NCBI GenBank assembly: GCA_016183985.1
Contig: JACPDN010000006.1
Span: 434,001-498,000, forward strand
DNA length: 64,000 nucleotides
Direction of reading: 5' to 3'
DNA from: Pseudomonadota bacterium
Lineage (GTDB): Bacteria > Pseudomonadota > Alphaproteobacteria > Dongiales > Dongiaceae
Part shown: in pieces, positions 53,503-63,047 of the stretch
Layout of the letters: the number at the start of each line of letters is the position of its first letter
Numbering within the stretch: position 1 is the stretch's first letter
Notes under the pieces: generated by a model
What the model saw: the letters and a program-made list of their open reading frames with translations, nothing else
What the model was told of the DNA's origin: nothing
Database searches by the model: none
Program-made: the position numbers and the translations under genes

Positions 53503-53592
53503 GTTTCCCTTGCCAAACGCAACCAATTGCCAGAACACAACCAATTGCCAAGGCATCACCAATTGCTTGACCGGAACCAGATGCTTCAGCAG
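53503..53592. repeat. 18-bp period direct repeats upstream of glnE
   Basis: Units begin at 53521 (AACCAATTGCCAGAACAC), 53539 (AACCAATTGCCAAGGCAT), 53557 (CACCAATTGCTTGACCGG) and 53575 (AACCAGATGCTTCAGCAG), exactly 18 bp apart and decaying in similarity, with a weaker preceding unit near 53503. They fill the divergent region between the YhdP-like gene and glnE. Each unit contains the CAATTG palindrome in the first three. An 18-bp spacing is not a whole number of helical turns, so their role as protein sites is uncertain. Confidence 0.75.
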
Positions 53593-53626
53593 TCTCTCGG
53601 TTTCCCCGCCGCCGACAGCCGAACCA

Positions 53627-56599
53627 ATGTCATCACCCAACATCGCTGCCATCGACCCCGCCTCACTGCCGCGCCCGAGCGATCCGCGACAGGTCGAATT
53701 CCATCTCGAACAGCTCGCGCAAATCCTGCCACCATCCCATCAGGCGATTGTGGCAACACCGGCTGCGCAAGCCCTGCTTAGGGCGCTGTTCGGCAACTCT
53801 CCCTTCCTGAGCCGCTGCCTGCTCGCAGAAGCCGATACTTTTCTTGAACTATTAACGCAGGATATCGATTCTGTCTTTAACAATGTCGTGACCGCGGTCA
53901 CACCCAAGGCATTGGAAAACCTGGACGAAGCAGGGTTAATGCAGGCCTTGCGGCGCGCCCGCCGACAGGTGGCCTTGATCGTCGCCGTGGCGGATATCAG
54001 CGCGCAATGGCCGCTCGAAAAGGTGACGGCCGCACTCAGTCAGTTTGCTGACATCGCCTTGCAATCGAGCATCAGCCATTTGTTGCGAAATCTGGCCCGG
54101 GCGGGCGAGATCGAACTGCCCTTTCCGGACGAGCCGGAGCGCGATTGTGGCCTGATCGTGCTCGGCCTCGGCAAGCTCGGCGCCCGCGAGCTCAACTATT
54201 CCAGCGATATTGACCTGATTCTGCTCTTCGAGCGCGAAAAGGTCCGCTATACGGGTCGCAAGACGGCCCAGGAATGCTTCGTCCGCCTGGCGCGCAATCT
54301 GGTCCGGCTGCTGCAGGATGCCACCGCCGACGGTTACGTCTTCCGCATCGATCTGCGCCTGCGGCCCGATCCCGCCTCGACCCCGCTAGTCATTTCGACC
54401 CTTGCGGCAGAGACCTATTACGAAGGTATGGGCCAGAATTGGGAGCGCGCCGCCATGATCAAGGCGCGTGTCGTGGCAGGCGATATCGTGGCCGGCGACA
54501 TTTACCTTTATCGGCTGCGCCCCTTCATCTGGCGCAAGCATCTGGATTTTGCCGCCATCCAGGACATCCATTCCATCAAGCGGCAGATCTACGCGGTGAA
54601 GGGCCATCGCCAGGTCGCGGTCGCCGGCCACAACATCAAGCTCGGCCGCGGTGGTATCCGCGAGGTGGAATTTTTCGCCCAGACCCAGCAATTGATCTGG
54701 GGCCGGCGCGCCAAGGAATTGCGCAAGCGTGCTACTTGCCCCGCGATCGAAGGCTTGGTCACTTTCGGCAAATGCAGCCGCCTGGTCGCCGATGAATTGA
54801 TTGCCGCCTATCGCTACCTCCGCCAGGTCGAACACCGCCTGCAGATGATCGACGACCAGCAGACACAGACCCTGCCGGATTACGGCCCGGCGCTCGACCG
54901 CGTTGCCCTCTTCTGCGGCCATGCCGATACGGCGGAATTCGAAGTCGCCTTGCGCTACCACCTCGGCCGGGTCGAGGATCATTATGCCGAATTGTTCGAG
55001 GAAGCGCCGACCCTTGCGGGCGATGACGCCGGCGTTGCCGGCAGTCTGGTCTTCACCGGCACCGAAGACGATCCAGAGACGGTCTCGACCCTGGAGCGGA
55101 TGGGCTTTCCGCACGGCAGCGCCGTGGCGACGCAGATCCGCGCCTGGCATCACGGCCGTTATCGCGCCACGCGCAGCGCCCGCGCGCGCGAATTGCTGAC
55201 CGAGTTGATGCCGCGGCTGCTGGGAACCCTCGGCCGCACGGCCGATCCGGAAACCGCCTTCCGCCGCTTCGATGATTTCCTGCGGGCATTGCCGGCCGGC
55301 GTTCAGGTGTTCGCCCTGCTCTATTCCAACCCGGCCTTGCTGGATCTCATTGCCGAGGTGATGGGCACAGCGCCCCTGCTCGCTGAACAATTGGCAAGGC
55401 GCCCGGCCCTCCTCGACGGTGTATTGGCGGCCGGCCTCTACGATGCCAATGCCGATCGCGACACGCTATCTGCCGATCTCGAGCGTCAGTTGGATCTTGC
55501 CGGCGACTTCCAGGACGCGCTCGATATCCTGCGCCGCTGGACCAAGGACCAGCAATTCCAGATCGGCGTGCGCATCCTGCGCGGCACACTCGACGGCGAT
55601 GCCGCCGGCCCGCTGCTGGCCGATGTGGCCGATTGTGCCTTGGCGGCTCTCTTCCCGCGCGTCGAAGCCGAATTCCAGATCCAGCACGGCAAGCTGCCGG
55701 GTCGCGGCATGGTCTTCCTGGCGCTTGGCAAGCTCGGCAGCCGGGAAATGACCATGACCTCGGATCTCGATCTGGTCTTCGTCTATGACATTCCACCCCA
55801 TATCGCAAACTGGGACACGACGCTTTCCAGCGGCGTCAAACCGCTGGCGCCCATCCAATATTATGCCCGGCTGGCACAGCGCCTCATCAGCGCCATCACC
55901 GCGCAGACCGAGGAAGGGCGCCTCTTCGAAGTCGATATGCGCCTGCGGCCCAGCGGCAATTCGGGTCCGATCGCCAGCGGTCTGGCCCCGTTCGAGAAGT
56001 ATCAGCTGACCGAGGCTTGGACCTGGGAGCATATGGCGCTCACCCGTGCCCGTGTGATCGCCGGCGACCCGGGCTTGGCCGACGACACCATGGCCATGTT
56101 GATGCGCGTCATCTGCCAGAAGCGGGATAATGAGAAGCTGCGCACCGATATCCTCGACATGCGCCGGCGCATGGGTATGCAATACCGCACAGACGACATG
56201 TGGGATCTGAAGCACGCGCGCGGCGGCCAGGTCGATATCGATTTCATCTCGCAATATCTGATCCTCAAACACGCCTCCGATTTCCCCGCCATCGTCGCCG
56301 GCGACCCCGTCATTGCACTGGGTGAAGCGCATCTTCTGGGCCTCATTGACCCGGCCGTCGGCGATCGCCTGATCGAGGCTGCGCGGCTCTGGCACCGGCT
56401 GCAACAAGTCGTCCGCCTGATCGTCGGCGAGAAATTGCAGGAAGCAAAACTCGGCGAGCCCGCCAAGAAGCACCTCGCCCAGATCGCCAGCGAACCGGAT
56501 TTCAGCCGGCTGAGAGCATTGATCCAGCAACAACAGGCGCTTGTTTTTGATATTTTCAAGGCCATTTTCGATGTCGAAAGAACGGATGAGGAGAGCTGA
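53627..56599 (+). CDS. glnE: Bifunctional glutamine synthetase adenylyltransferase/adenylyl-removing enzyme
   Basis: A protein of 990 residues that attaches AMP to glutamine synthetase and removes it, controlling nitrogen assimilation with PII. Two nucleotidyltransferase domains are seen: GLGKLGARELNYSSDIDLILLFE (near residue 175) for deadenylylation and ALGKLGSREMTMTSDLDLVFVYD (near residue 700) for adenylylation, each followed by a helical GlnE domain with GRGGIREVEF and ARGGQVDIDF. The frame stays open to 52448 but the ATG at 53627 (MSSPNIAAIDP) gives the family length. Preceded by 18-bp repeats; bcp follows by 1 bp. Confidence 0.96.
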   Translation: MSSPNIAAIDPASLPRPSDPRQVEFHLEQLAQILPPSHQAIVATPAAQALLRALFGNSPFLSRCLLAEADTFLELLTQDIDSVFNNVVTAVTPKALENLDEAGLMQALRRARRQVALIVAVADISAQWPLEKVTAALSQFADIALQSSISHLLRNLARAGEIELPFPDEPERDCGLIVLGLGKLGARELNYSSDIDLILLFEREKVRYTGRKTAQECFVRLARNLVRLLQDATADGYVFRIDLRLRPDPASTPLVISTLAAETYYEGMGQNWERAAMIKARVVAGDIVAGDIYLYRLRPFIWRKHLDFAAIQDIHSIKRQIYAVKGHRQVAVAGHNIKLGRGGIREVEFFAQTQQLIWGRRAKELRKRATCPAIEGLVTFGKCSRLVADELIAAYRYLRQVEHRLQMIDDQQTQTLPDYGPALDRVALFCGHADTAEFEVALRYHLGRVEDHYAELFEEAPTLAGDDAGVAGSLVFTGTEDDPETVSTLERMGFPHGSAVATQIRAWHHGRYRATRSARARELLTELMPRLLGTLGRTADPETAFRRFDDFLRALPAGVQVFALLYSNPALLDLIAEVMGTAPLLAEQLARRPALLDGVLAAGLYDANADRDTLSADLERQLDLAGDFQDALDILRRWTKDQQFQIGVRILRGTLDGDAAGPLLADVADCALAALFPRVEAEFQIQHGKLPGRGMVFLALGKLGSREMTMTSDLDLVFVYDIPPHIANWDTTLSSGVKPLAPIQYYARLAQRLISAITAQTEEGRLFEVDMRLRPSGNSGPIASGLAPFEKYQLTEAWTWEHMALTRARVIAGDPGLADDTMAMLMRVICQKRDNEKLRTDILDMRRRMGMQYRTDDMWDLKHARGGQVDIDFISQYLILKHASDFPAIVAGDPVIALGEAHLLGLIDPAVGDRLIEAARLWHRLQQVVRLIVGEKLQEAKLGEPAKKHLAQIASEPDFSRLRALIQQQQALVFDIFKAIFDVERTDEES

Positions 56600-56600
56600 C

Positions 56601-57068
56601 ATGGCGATTGAGAGCGGCAGCAAGGCACCAGCCTTTTCCATGAAGACCGATGGCGGCGGCAAGGTCTCCTTGAGCGAACTCAAGGGCAAGAATGTCGTGC
56701 TCTATTTTTACCCCAAGGACGATACCAGCGGCTGCACCGCCGAGGCCTGCGGCTTCCGCGACAGCCTGCCGGCTTTCAAGAAACTGGATGCCGTGGTCGT
56801 CGGCGTCAGCCGCGATTCCGTCGAAAGCCACGACAAGTTCAAGAAGAAGTACGACATCAACTTCACCCTCGGTTCCGACGATACCGGCAAGGTGACGGAG
56901 GCCTATGGCGTCTGGGTCGAGAAGAGTATGTATGGCAGGAAATACATGGGCATTGAGCGCGCCACCTTCCTCATCGACGGCAAGGGTGTGGTCCGGAACG
57001 TCTGGCGCAAGGTGAAGGTGCCGGGCCATGTCGAGGAAGTCGCCAAGGCGATCAAGCAGTTGGATTGA
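56601..57068 (+). CDS. bcp: Thioredoxin-dependent peroxiredoxin (Bcp/PrxQ)
   Basis: A protein of 155 residues. The peroxidatic Cys lies in YPKDDTSGCTAEACGFRD (PxxxT/SxxC motif, Cys near residue 46) with the resolving Cys five residues later (CTAEAC), the atypical 2-Cys PrxQ arrangement. It reduces hydrogen and organic peroxides with thioredoxin. GAGGAGAGCTGAC precedes the ATG; the start lies 1 bp after the glnE stop and the end overlaps the DUF455 gene start (TGATG). Confidence 0.95.
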   Translation: MAIESGSKAPAFSMKTDGGGKVSLSELKGKNVVLYFYPKDDTSGCTAEACGFRDSLPAFKKLDAVVVGVSRDSVESHDKFKKKYDINFTLGSDDTGKVTEAYGVWVEKSMYGRKYMGIERATFLIDGKGVVRNVWRKVKVPGHVEEVAKAIKQLD

Positions 57069-57904
57069 TGCTGGATCTCGCGACAGGAGCGGTTGCCGTT
57101 CTCAACACGGCCGATGCCGGTGAAAAGGCGGCCGCTGCCCGCCGGCTGGCGTCGGCCTGGCGGGACGGTTCCGCGCAGTTTGTTTCACTAGGTGAGACGC
57201 CCAAAAGACCCGCGCGAGGGCCTTTTCCGGAGCTGCGACGCCCTGGCGACATGCCCAAGCGCAAGGCCGGCGGCGCCTTGGAAAAACGCGTGGCACTCAT
57301 CCATGCCCTGGCCCATATCGAGCTCAATGCGATCGACCTCGCCTGGGATTTGATCGCCCGCTTCGGCCATGCCGATCTGCCCCGCGCCTTCTTCGACGAC
57401 TGGGTCCGGGTCGGTGACGAGGAGGCGCTGCATTTCACCATGCTGTGCGACCGGCTGCGCGAGATGGGTTCGGCCTATGGCGACCTGCCGGCCCATGACG
57501 GCTTGTGGCAGGCGGCGGAGGAGACGGCGCATGATCTCCTCGCTCGCCTTGCCATCGTGCCCTTGGTGCTGGAAGCCCGCGGCCTCGATGTGACGCCGGC
57601 CACGCTCACCGATCTGCGCCGCGCCGGGGACGAGGTCTCCGCCGCGGCCCTGGAGGTCATCTATCGTGATGAGATCGGGCATGTCGCCATCGGCAAGCGC
57701 TGGTTCGATTTCTTCGCCGCGAAAGCGGGGCGCGACCCTGCAGCATTGTGGCAGGAATTGGTGCGCCGTCATTTCCGCGGCCGGTTGAAGCCACCCTTCA
57801 ACAAATCGGCGCGCGATGCGGCGGGGTTTTCTGCGGCGTTCTATGAGCCCTTGGTTGCCTCCCCTCCTTCGTCACCCCCGGGCGAAGTCCCGGGGATCCA
57901 GTGA
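57068..57904 (+). CDS. DUF455 ferritin-like domain protein
   Basis: A protein of 278 residues with the DUF455 four-helix ferritin-like core: Glu and His ligand candidates in HALAHIELNAIDLAWD, DWVRVGDEEALHFTML, LEARGLDVTP and IYRDEIGHVAIGKRWF. Related MiaE-type enzymes use a diiron centre to hydroxylate tRNA bases; the substrate here is unknown. The start ATG overlaps the bcp stop. The last 14 or so residues (PPSSPPGEVPGIQ) and the stop codon come from the palindromic repeat at 57870, so the native C-terminus was probably replaced when the repeat inserted. Confidence 0.88.
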   Translation: MLDLATGAVAVLNTADAGEKAAAARRLASAWRDGSAQFVSLGETPKRPARGPFPELRRPGDMPKRKAGGALEKRVALIHALAHIELNAIDLAWDLIARFGHADLPRAFFDDWVRVGDEEALHFTMLCDRLREMGSAYGDLPAHDGLWQAAEETAHDLLARLAIVPLVLEARGLDVTPATLTDLRRAGDEVSAAALEVIYRDEIGHVAIGKRWFDFFAAKAGRDPAALWQELVRRHFRGRLKPPFNKSARDAAGFSAAFYEPLVASPPSSPPGEVPGIQ

Positions 57905-57948
57905 CGCAGTTGATAGACTGGATGCCCGGGACAAGCCCGGGCATGACG
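57870..57948. repeat. Dispersed palindromic intergenic repeat, copy 3
   Basis: CGTCACCCCCGGGCGAAGTC, then GGGGATCCAGTG, a short centre, CACTGGATGCCCGGG-type GACTGGATGCCCGGG, and AAGCCCGGGCATGACG. It is closely similar to copy 2 (4940-5030). The left end lies within the DUF455 coding sequence, providing its stop, and the element ends 10 bp before the convergent dapB-like gene stop. Confidence 0.82.
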
Positions 57949-57958
57949 AAGCTATGGA

Positions 57959-58774
57959 TTAAGCCGGCACCGGCCCGAACAGCAGCGTATCCAATCCGCG
58001 TACCAGCCCCTTCAGCGCTACCACCCGGCGGGCGGCCAGCAACGTACCGGCGACATAGGGGCCGGCCGAGCTGCCGGCATCGTGGCGGATGGTGAGGCGC
58101 TCGCCGTCCTTGCCGAAGATGGTTTCGACCGCCAGCACATAGCTGGGCAGGCGCACGGCGTGCACGCGGCCACCGCCGATATCGGCGCCGCGCGATTCCT
58201 TTGGCCCGATGACACCGTCGATCGGATAGCCCGGCACGCTCTTCTGAATGGCGCCCATGCGTTCGGCGAGTTCCCGCGCCGTGCCGGAGGGAACGTCGGG
58301 TTTGGTCGATTTGGCGTAGTCGATGATCTCGTAGTCCGGCACATGCTGCGCTGCCAGCAGCGAGAAGCGGGTCATCAGGCTGGCGGTGATCGAAAAATTA
58401 CCGCTCGCGACGACACCGAGGCCTTGTTTGTCGGCCATCCGGGCGATCTCCTCATATTCGGCAGCGCTAAGCCCTGACGTGCCGATCACCACGGGTACGC
58501 CGAGTTCCAGTGCCTTCAAGGCGTTGGCCTTGACCGCCGATGGATGCGTGTAATCGATATAGACATCGGTCGGTTCGGCGCTAAGAGCATCGGCGACGCT
58601 GCCGCTCACGACCACGCCCATATGGCCGATGCCGGCCACGGTGCCCGCATCCTCGCCAGCAGCCTTGCGCGCCACGGCACCGGCCAGCGAAAGATCCTTG
58701 GCTTCAGCGATTCCAGCGACCAGTGCCTTGCCGGTCCAACCTGTCGCACCCCCGATGCAAATCCGCAGCGACAT
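57959..58774 (-). CDS. DapB-family reductase (4-hydroxy-tetrahydrodipicolinate reductase homologue), divergent
   Basis: A protein of 271 residues. The N-terminal Rossmann motif is CIGGATGWTGKAL, then YIDYTHPSAV in place of DFTxP and GTSGLS. The family active-site block, normally EHHxxKxDAPSGTA, reads here IIDYAKSTKPDVPSGTA: both His residues are replaced (Ala154, Lys155), while Lys158 and PSGTA (162-166) remain. It may be a divergent or repurposed paralogue rather than the lysine-pathway enzyme. The ATG at 58774 follows AAGGGGTTGGAA; the frame upstream to 58891 has no such site. It is divergent from the aminotransferase pseudogene. Confidence 0.8.
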   Translation of the reverse strand: MSLRICIGGATGWTGKALVAGIAEAKDLSLAGAVARKAAGEDAGTVAGIGHMGVVVSGSVADALSAEPTDVYIDYTHPSAVKANALKALELGVPVVIGTSGLSAAEYEEIARMADKQGLGVVASGNFSITASLMTRFSLLAAQHVPDYEIIDYAKSTKPDVPSGTARELAERMGAIQKSVPGYPIDGVIGPKESRGADIGGGRVHAVRLPSYVLAVETIFGKDGERLTIRHDAGSSAGPYVAGTLLAARRVVALKGLVRGLDTLLFGPVPA

Positions 58775-58895
58775 TTCCAACCCCTTTAAAATCATACGAA
58801 TTTTTCCCCCAGCGAATGGCTGCCCTACGCTGAATGCAGGGCCCGGCCTTTGACTTGGGGCAAGCAACAGAGGATATTGCCATCGGTTCATTTTA

Positions 58896-58930
58896 ACCAG
58901 CCGTCGCGATGTGTGCGGCTGGTCTTTTTA
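58896..58930 (+). terminator. Terminator/attenuator-like hairpin upstream of aminotransferase-hemA
   Basis: An 8-bp stem, ACCAGCCG (58896-58903) with CGGCTGGT (58916-58923), and a 12-nt loop, followed at once by CTTTTTA. No plus-strand gene lies upstream (dapB-like is minus strand), so the hairpin would act on a leader transcript, as an attenuator, rather than end a gene. A smaller GGCAA/TTGCC stem lies just before it (58859-58881). Confidence 0.55.
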
Positions 58931-58950
58931 TGTTTGGAATCAGGGACATC

Positions 58951-60336
58951 ATGACTGCCAGGCCGAACTCCCTCTCAGCTCGCGACGCCGCCTATCATTT
59001 TCATGGCTACACCAACGCCTTGCGCAACGAGCAGGATGGCGGCTTCGTCGTCATGCGTGGTGACGGGCCCTTCGTCTACACGGAATAAGGCAAGGAGTAT
59101 TTCGACGGTCTGGCCGGCCTGTGGTGTGCGTCGCTGGGTTTCGGTCCGCAGCCGCGCCTCATCGAGGCGGCGAAGAAGCAGATGGAAACGCTGCCCTTCT
59201 ATCACACCTTCACTCAGAAGGTGGCCTCGCCCGTGGTCGAACTTGCTGAGAAGCTGGTGAACTTGGCACCCGTGCCGATGTCGAAGGCCTATTTCTGCAA
59301 TTCCGGGTCCGAGGCCAACGATACCGCGGTCAAGATGATCTGGTATTTCAACAACGCGCTCGGCCGACCGAACAAGAAGAAGATCATCGCCCGCGTGAAG
59401 GCCTATCACGGCGTCACGGTGGCGGCGGCTTCGCTCACCGGCCTGCCGGCATTGCACAATGAATTCGATCTGCCGATCGCCCGCATCCTGCGCACCGATT
59501 GCCCGCATTACTATCGCTTCGGCGAAAAGGGCGAGAGCGAGGAAGCGTTCGCGACGCGCTGCGCCGACAATCTGGAAAAGCTCATTCTCGCCGAAGGCCC
59601 GGATACGGTCGCCGGCTTCTTTGCCGAGCCCGTGCAGGGCGCCGGCGGCGTCATCATCCCGGCCAAAACCTATTGGGAAAAGATCACAAAGGTTCTGAAG
59701 AAGTATGACGTGCTGCTGGTGGCCGATGAAGTGATCTGCGGCTTCGGCCGCACCGGCAATTGGTGGGGCACGCAGACGTTCGGCATGCAGCCGGATATCA
59801 TCACCACCGCCAAGCAGCTGTCGGCCGGCCAGTTGCCGATCGCCGCAATCCTCATCAACCAGCCTGTCTATGAGGCGTTGCGCGACAATTCCAACAAGCT
59901 GGGCGGTTTCGCCCATGGCCTGACCTATTCCGGCCATCCGGTCTCGTCGGCCGTGGCGCTGGAGACCATCAAGATTTACGAAGACGAGCGCATCATCGAC
60001 CATGTTCGATCGATTGCGCCGCATTTCGAGCGCGAAATGAACGCCTTTGTCGATCATCCGCTGGTGGGCGAAGTGCGCAAGGTCGGTCTCGTCGGCGCCA
60101 TAGAATTGGTCAAGGACAAGGCCAGCCATGAAAGCTTCGACCCCAAACTGGCTGTCGGTCCGACACTGGTGAAGTTCGCTCACGAGCACGGCCTGATCAT
60201 TCGGCCCGTGATAGATTCGCTTTGCTTCTGCCCGCCACTGATCTCGACTGCTGCGCAGCTGACCGACATGTTCGGCCGCTTCGCCCGGGCGCTGAAGGAC
60301 ACGCATGATTGGTTGAAACGTGAAGGACATGCCTGA
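58951..60336 (+). pseudogene. Class III (omega) aminotransferase gene interrupted by TAA
   Basis: Starting at ATG 58951 the frame encodes a normal class III aminotransferase N-terminus ending DGPFVYTE, then TAA at 59086-59088, then continues GKEYFDGLAGLWCASLGFGP and to the end: FHGVTV-type RVKAYHGVTVAAASL, VIADEVICGFGRTG and the Schiff-base Lys in TTAKQLSAGQLPI. The intact protein would be 461 residues. A restart at ATG 59182 would lose about 77 residues including the conserved LAGLWCASLGFG. The rest is undamaged, so the mutation is recent or a sequencing error. hemA overlaps its end. Earlier function probably amine:pyruvate transamination. Confidence 0.85.
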
Positions 60337-61573
60337 AGCCGCCCCCAAGACTGCCATCGATTACGCCGCCATCTTTGCGGCACGCCTTGACGCCCTGAAG
60401 ACCGAAGGCCGGTACCGGGTCTTTGCCGATATCGAACGCCTGGCCGGCCAGTTTCCGCGGGCACTCTATCGCTCGGCGCCGGATGCGGCACCGGTCGAAG
60501 TGACCGTCTGGTGCAGCAACGACTATCTGGGCCAGGGGCAGGATGCGTCCGTCATGGCGGCGATGCAGGACATCATCGCCCGCACCGGCACGGGTGCCGG
60601 CGGCACGCGCAATATTTCCGGCAACAGCCATGAACTGGTCGAGCTGGAGCGTGATCTCGCAGCCTGGCACGAGAAGGAAGCAGCACTCACCTTCACTTCC
60701 GGCTTCGTCGCCAATGAAGCGGCGTTGAGCGTGCTGGCCAAGCAATTGCCGGGCTGCATCGTCTTCTCGGATGCATCAAATCATGCCTCGATGATCGCCG
60801 GCATTCGCAACAGCCGCGCCGAGTATCACGTCTTCCGCCATAACGACGTGGCGCATCTGCGTGAGCTGCTGGCAGCGGCGCCTGCCGACCGGCCAAAGCT
60901 GGTGGCGTTCGAAAGCGTCTATTCGATGGATGGCGATATTGCGCCCATCGCTGCGATTTGCGATGCGGCTGAAGAATTCGGCGCCCTCACCTATCTCGAT
61001 GAAGTGCATGCCGTGGGCCTTTACGGCCCAGCCGGCGCCGGCGTCGCCTCGCGCGAGGGCCTGGCGCATCGCCTCGACGTCATCCAGGGAACGCTCGGCA
61101 AGGCTTTCGGCCTCATGGGTGGCTATATCGCCGGATCAAACCTGCTGGTCGATTTCGTGCGCAGCTTTGCGGCGGGTTTCATCTTCACCACGGCCTTGCC
61201 GCCGGTAATCGCTGCCGGTGCGCGGGCGAGCCTCAAGAGCCTTATTGCCGCCACGGACCTGCGCCGCCGGCACCAGGCGAATGCGGCACGCCTCAAGCAA
61301 TTGATGGCCGAAGCGGGCCTGCCGGTCCTTGCCAGCGAAAGCCATATCGTGCCGCTGATGGTCGGCAATGCCGATGCCTGCCGCGAGGCAGCAAAGCGCC
61401 TGCTCGAGCGTCACAAAATTTATGTCCAACCGATCAACTTTCCGACCGTACCGCGCGGCACGGAGCGACTGCGTTTCACGCCGACGCCCTATCATGATGA
61501 GGCGCTGATGCAGACCCTCGTCGCAGCGTTGAAGGAAGTTTGGCACGAACTATTCTTGCCGCTTGCCGCTTGA
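60329..61573 (+). CDS. hemA: 5-aminolevulinate synthase (C4 pathway)
   Basis: A PLP enzyme of 414 residues that condenses glycine with succinyl-CoA, the first step of heme and bacteriochlorophyll synthesis in alphaproteobacteria. Seen: [44 protein letters not shown], the PLP-stacking [25 protein letters not shown], and [13 protein letters not shown] with the Schiff-base Lys. The ATG at 60329 follows GAAGGAC; GTG at 60320 is another start. It overlaps the end of the aminotransferase pseudogene, so they were co-transcribed. Length and motifs are normal. Confidence 0.95.
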   Translation: MPEAAPKTAIDYAAIFAARLDALKTEGRYRVFADIERLAGQFPRALYRSAPDAAPVEVTVWCSNDYLGQGQDASVMAAMQDIIARTGTGAGGTRNISGNSHELVELERDLAAWHEKEAALTFTSGFVANEAALSVLAKQLPGCIVFSDASNHASMIAGIRNSRAEYHVFRHNDVAHLRELLAAAPADRPKLVAFESVYSMDGDIAPIAAICDAAEEFGALTYLDEVHAVGLYGPAGAGVASREGLAHRLDVIQGTLGKAFGLMGGYIAGSNLLVDFVRSFAAGFIFTTALPPVIAAGARASLKSLIAATDLRRRHQANAARLKQLMAEAGLPVLASESHIVPLMVGNADACREAAKRLLERHKIYVQPINFPTVPRGTERLRFTPTPYHDEALMQTLVAALKEVWHELFLPLAA

Positions 61574-61786
61574 CACATCCCTGCTAGATGACCCTGCGGC
61601 GTCAGATAGCGGTCGCTATGTGACAATCAGTGTTTTGCATTTGACTCGTTAAGCTTGGTTGCTTTAAACGCGGATGGCGGCAGAAAAATGCCGCGACCGC
61701 GAATGCGCTGGGATAAAGCATCGACGGATAAAAAACACAGGATGTTGTAACCGTCAGGGTTGCGCATGAGGGCAGGCTAAGGGACG

Positions 61787-62881
61787 ATGGGAACGACCAA
61801 CGATCCGTTTGTTGCATTCACCGATGTTCAGAAAACCTATGACGGCGAGATACTTGTCGTCAAAAACCTCAATCTGTCGATTGAGCGCGGGGAGTTTCTG
61901 ACTCTTTTGGGGCCATCCGGCTCCGGCAAGACCACGACCTTGATGATGCTGGCCGGCTTCGAAGTGCCGACCCATGGGCGCATCACCATGGATGGGGTCG
62001 AGATCAACAACACGGCGCCGCATAAGCGCAATATCGGCATGGTTTTCCAAAATTATGCCCTCTTCCCGCATATGACGGTCGAGGAGAACCTGGCCTTTCC
62101 GCTGATGGTGCGGAAGGTGGCCAAGGACGAGGTGGCCAAGAAGGTCGCCCGCGCCCTCGACATGGTGCAGATGCCGCAAATGGCCAAGCGCCGCCCGGGC
62201 CAGCTTTCGGGCGGCCAGCAGCAGCGCGTGGCCCTTGCCCGTGCGTTGGTATTCGATCCGAAACTCGTGTTGATGGATGAACCGCTCGGCGCACTCGACA
62301 AGCAGTTGCGCGAGCATATGCAGATCGAGATCAAGCACATCCACGAGCGCCTCGGCGTCACCGTCGTCTATGTGACCCACGACCAGTCCGAAGCTTTGAC
62401 CATGTCGGACCGCGTTGCCGTCTTCAATGACGGCATCATCCAGCAATTGGCCAAGCCCAGCGCCCTTTATGAGCAGCCGGAAAATTCGTTCGTCGCGCAG
62501 TTCATCGGCGAGAACAACCGCCTCAACGGCAAGGTTGCCTCGGTCAACGGCAAGGCCTGCGGTGTCGAGATCCAGAATTTCGGGATGGTGAGCGCCATTC
62601 CCATCAGCGTGCAGAATGTCGGCAGCGCAACAACCCTGTCGCTCCGCCCCGAACGCGTGCGCATCAACCCGGAAGCCGGCCATTACGCCAATCAGTTCGA
62701 CGCCGAAGTGCAGGAACTGATCTATCTCGGCGATCACACACGCTGCCGCGTGTCGGTCCTCGGCAATTCGAACTTCATCATCAAGGTGGCGAATGCCGAA
62801 GGCGTCCCCAGCCTCAGCCCCGGCCAAAAGGTGCGGGTCGGCTGGAAGCCAGAAGATTGCCGCGCTCTCGACGCTTACTGA
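61787..62881 (+). CDS. ABC transporter ATP-binding protein (spermidine/putrescine, PotA-like)
   Basis: A protein of 364 residues. Walker [11 protein letters not shown] (near residues 42-51), Q-loop [17 protein letters not shown], signature [15 protein letters not shown], Walker [14 protein letters not shown] and the H-loop VTHDQSEA are complete; a C-terminal TOBE domain ([12 protein letters not shown]) follows. This is the CysA/PotA/MalK class that energises importers with periplasmic binding proteins. It leads the operon, and the binding protein follows by 166 bp; permease genes presumably lie beyond the window. Confidence 0.93.
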   Translation: MGTTNDPFVAFTDVQKTYDGEILVVKNLNLSIERGEFLTLLGPSGSGKTTTLMMLAGFEVPTHGRITMDGVEINNTAPHKRNIGMVFQNYALFPHMTVEENLAFPLMVRKVAKDEVAKKVARALDMVQMPQMAKRRPGQLSGGQQQRVALARALVFDPKLVLMDEPLGALDKQLREHMQIEIKHIHERLGVTVVYVTHDQSEALTMSDRVAVFNDGIIQQLAKPSALYEQPENSFVAQFIGENNRLNGKVASVNGKACGVEIQNFGMVSAIPISVQNVGSATTLSLRPERVRINPEAGHYANQFDAEVQELIYLGDHTRCRVSVLGNSNFIIKVANAEGVPSLSPGQKVRVGWKPEDCRALDAY

Positions 62882-62895
62882 CACGAATGTGTTTG

Positions 62896-62926
62896 GACGG
62901 CCGCCCTGTGCGGCCGTCATTGTTTT
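62896..62926 (+). terminator. Terminator-like hairpin between ABC ATPase and binding protein genes
   Basis: A perfect 9-bp GC-rich stem, GACGGCCGC with GCGGCCGTC, loop CCTGT, then ATTGTTTT. Between two genes of one transporter it may attenuate read-through, or protect an upstream mRNA, so that subunits are made in different amounts. Confidence 0.65.
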
Positions 62927-63047
62927 GGCTACCGGGCCCGAGCTCACACCGCTCCGGCCGGGATCCGGTAAAAGCGAGCGGTAGGCTCAAATGGTTCCAT
63001 GCCGATCGAAAGACCGGCAGGGGTAACAGGGAAGGGGTTCAACAATC

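Noticed and set aside
53503..53592. Possible CRISPR array from 18-bp period repeats
   Set aside because: Units are contiguous with no spacers, are few, decay gradually, and no cas genes are nearby.
52448..53626. In-frame extension of glnE by about 390 residues
   Set aside because: It overlaps the YhdP-like gene antisense and crosses the 18-bp repeats; glnE has normal length from 53627.
58975..60357. 460-codon minus-strand open frame
   Set aside because: Antisense shadow of the aminotransferase. The internal TAA in the plus strand does not change that; the plus-strand residues carry all the motifs.
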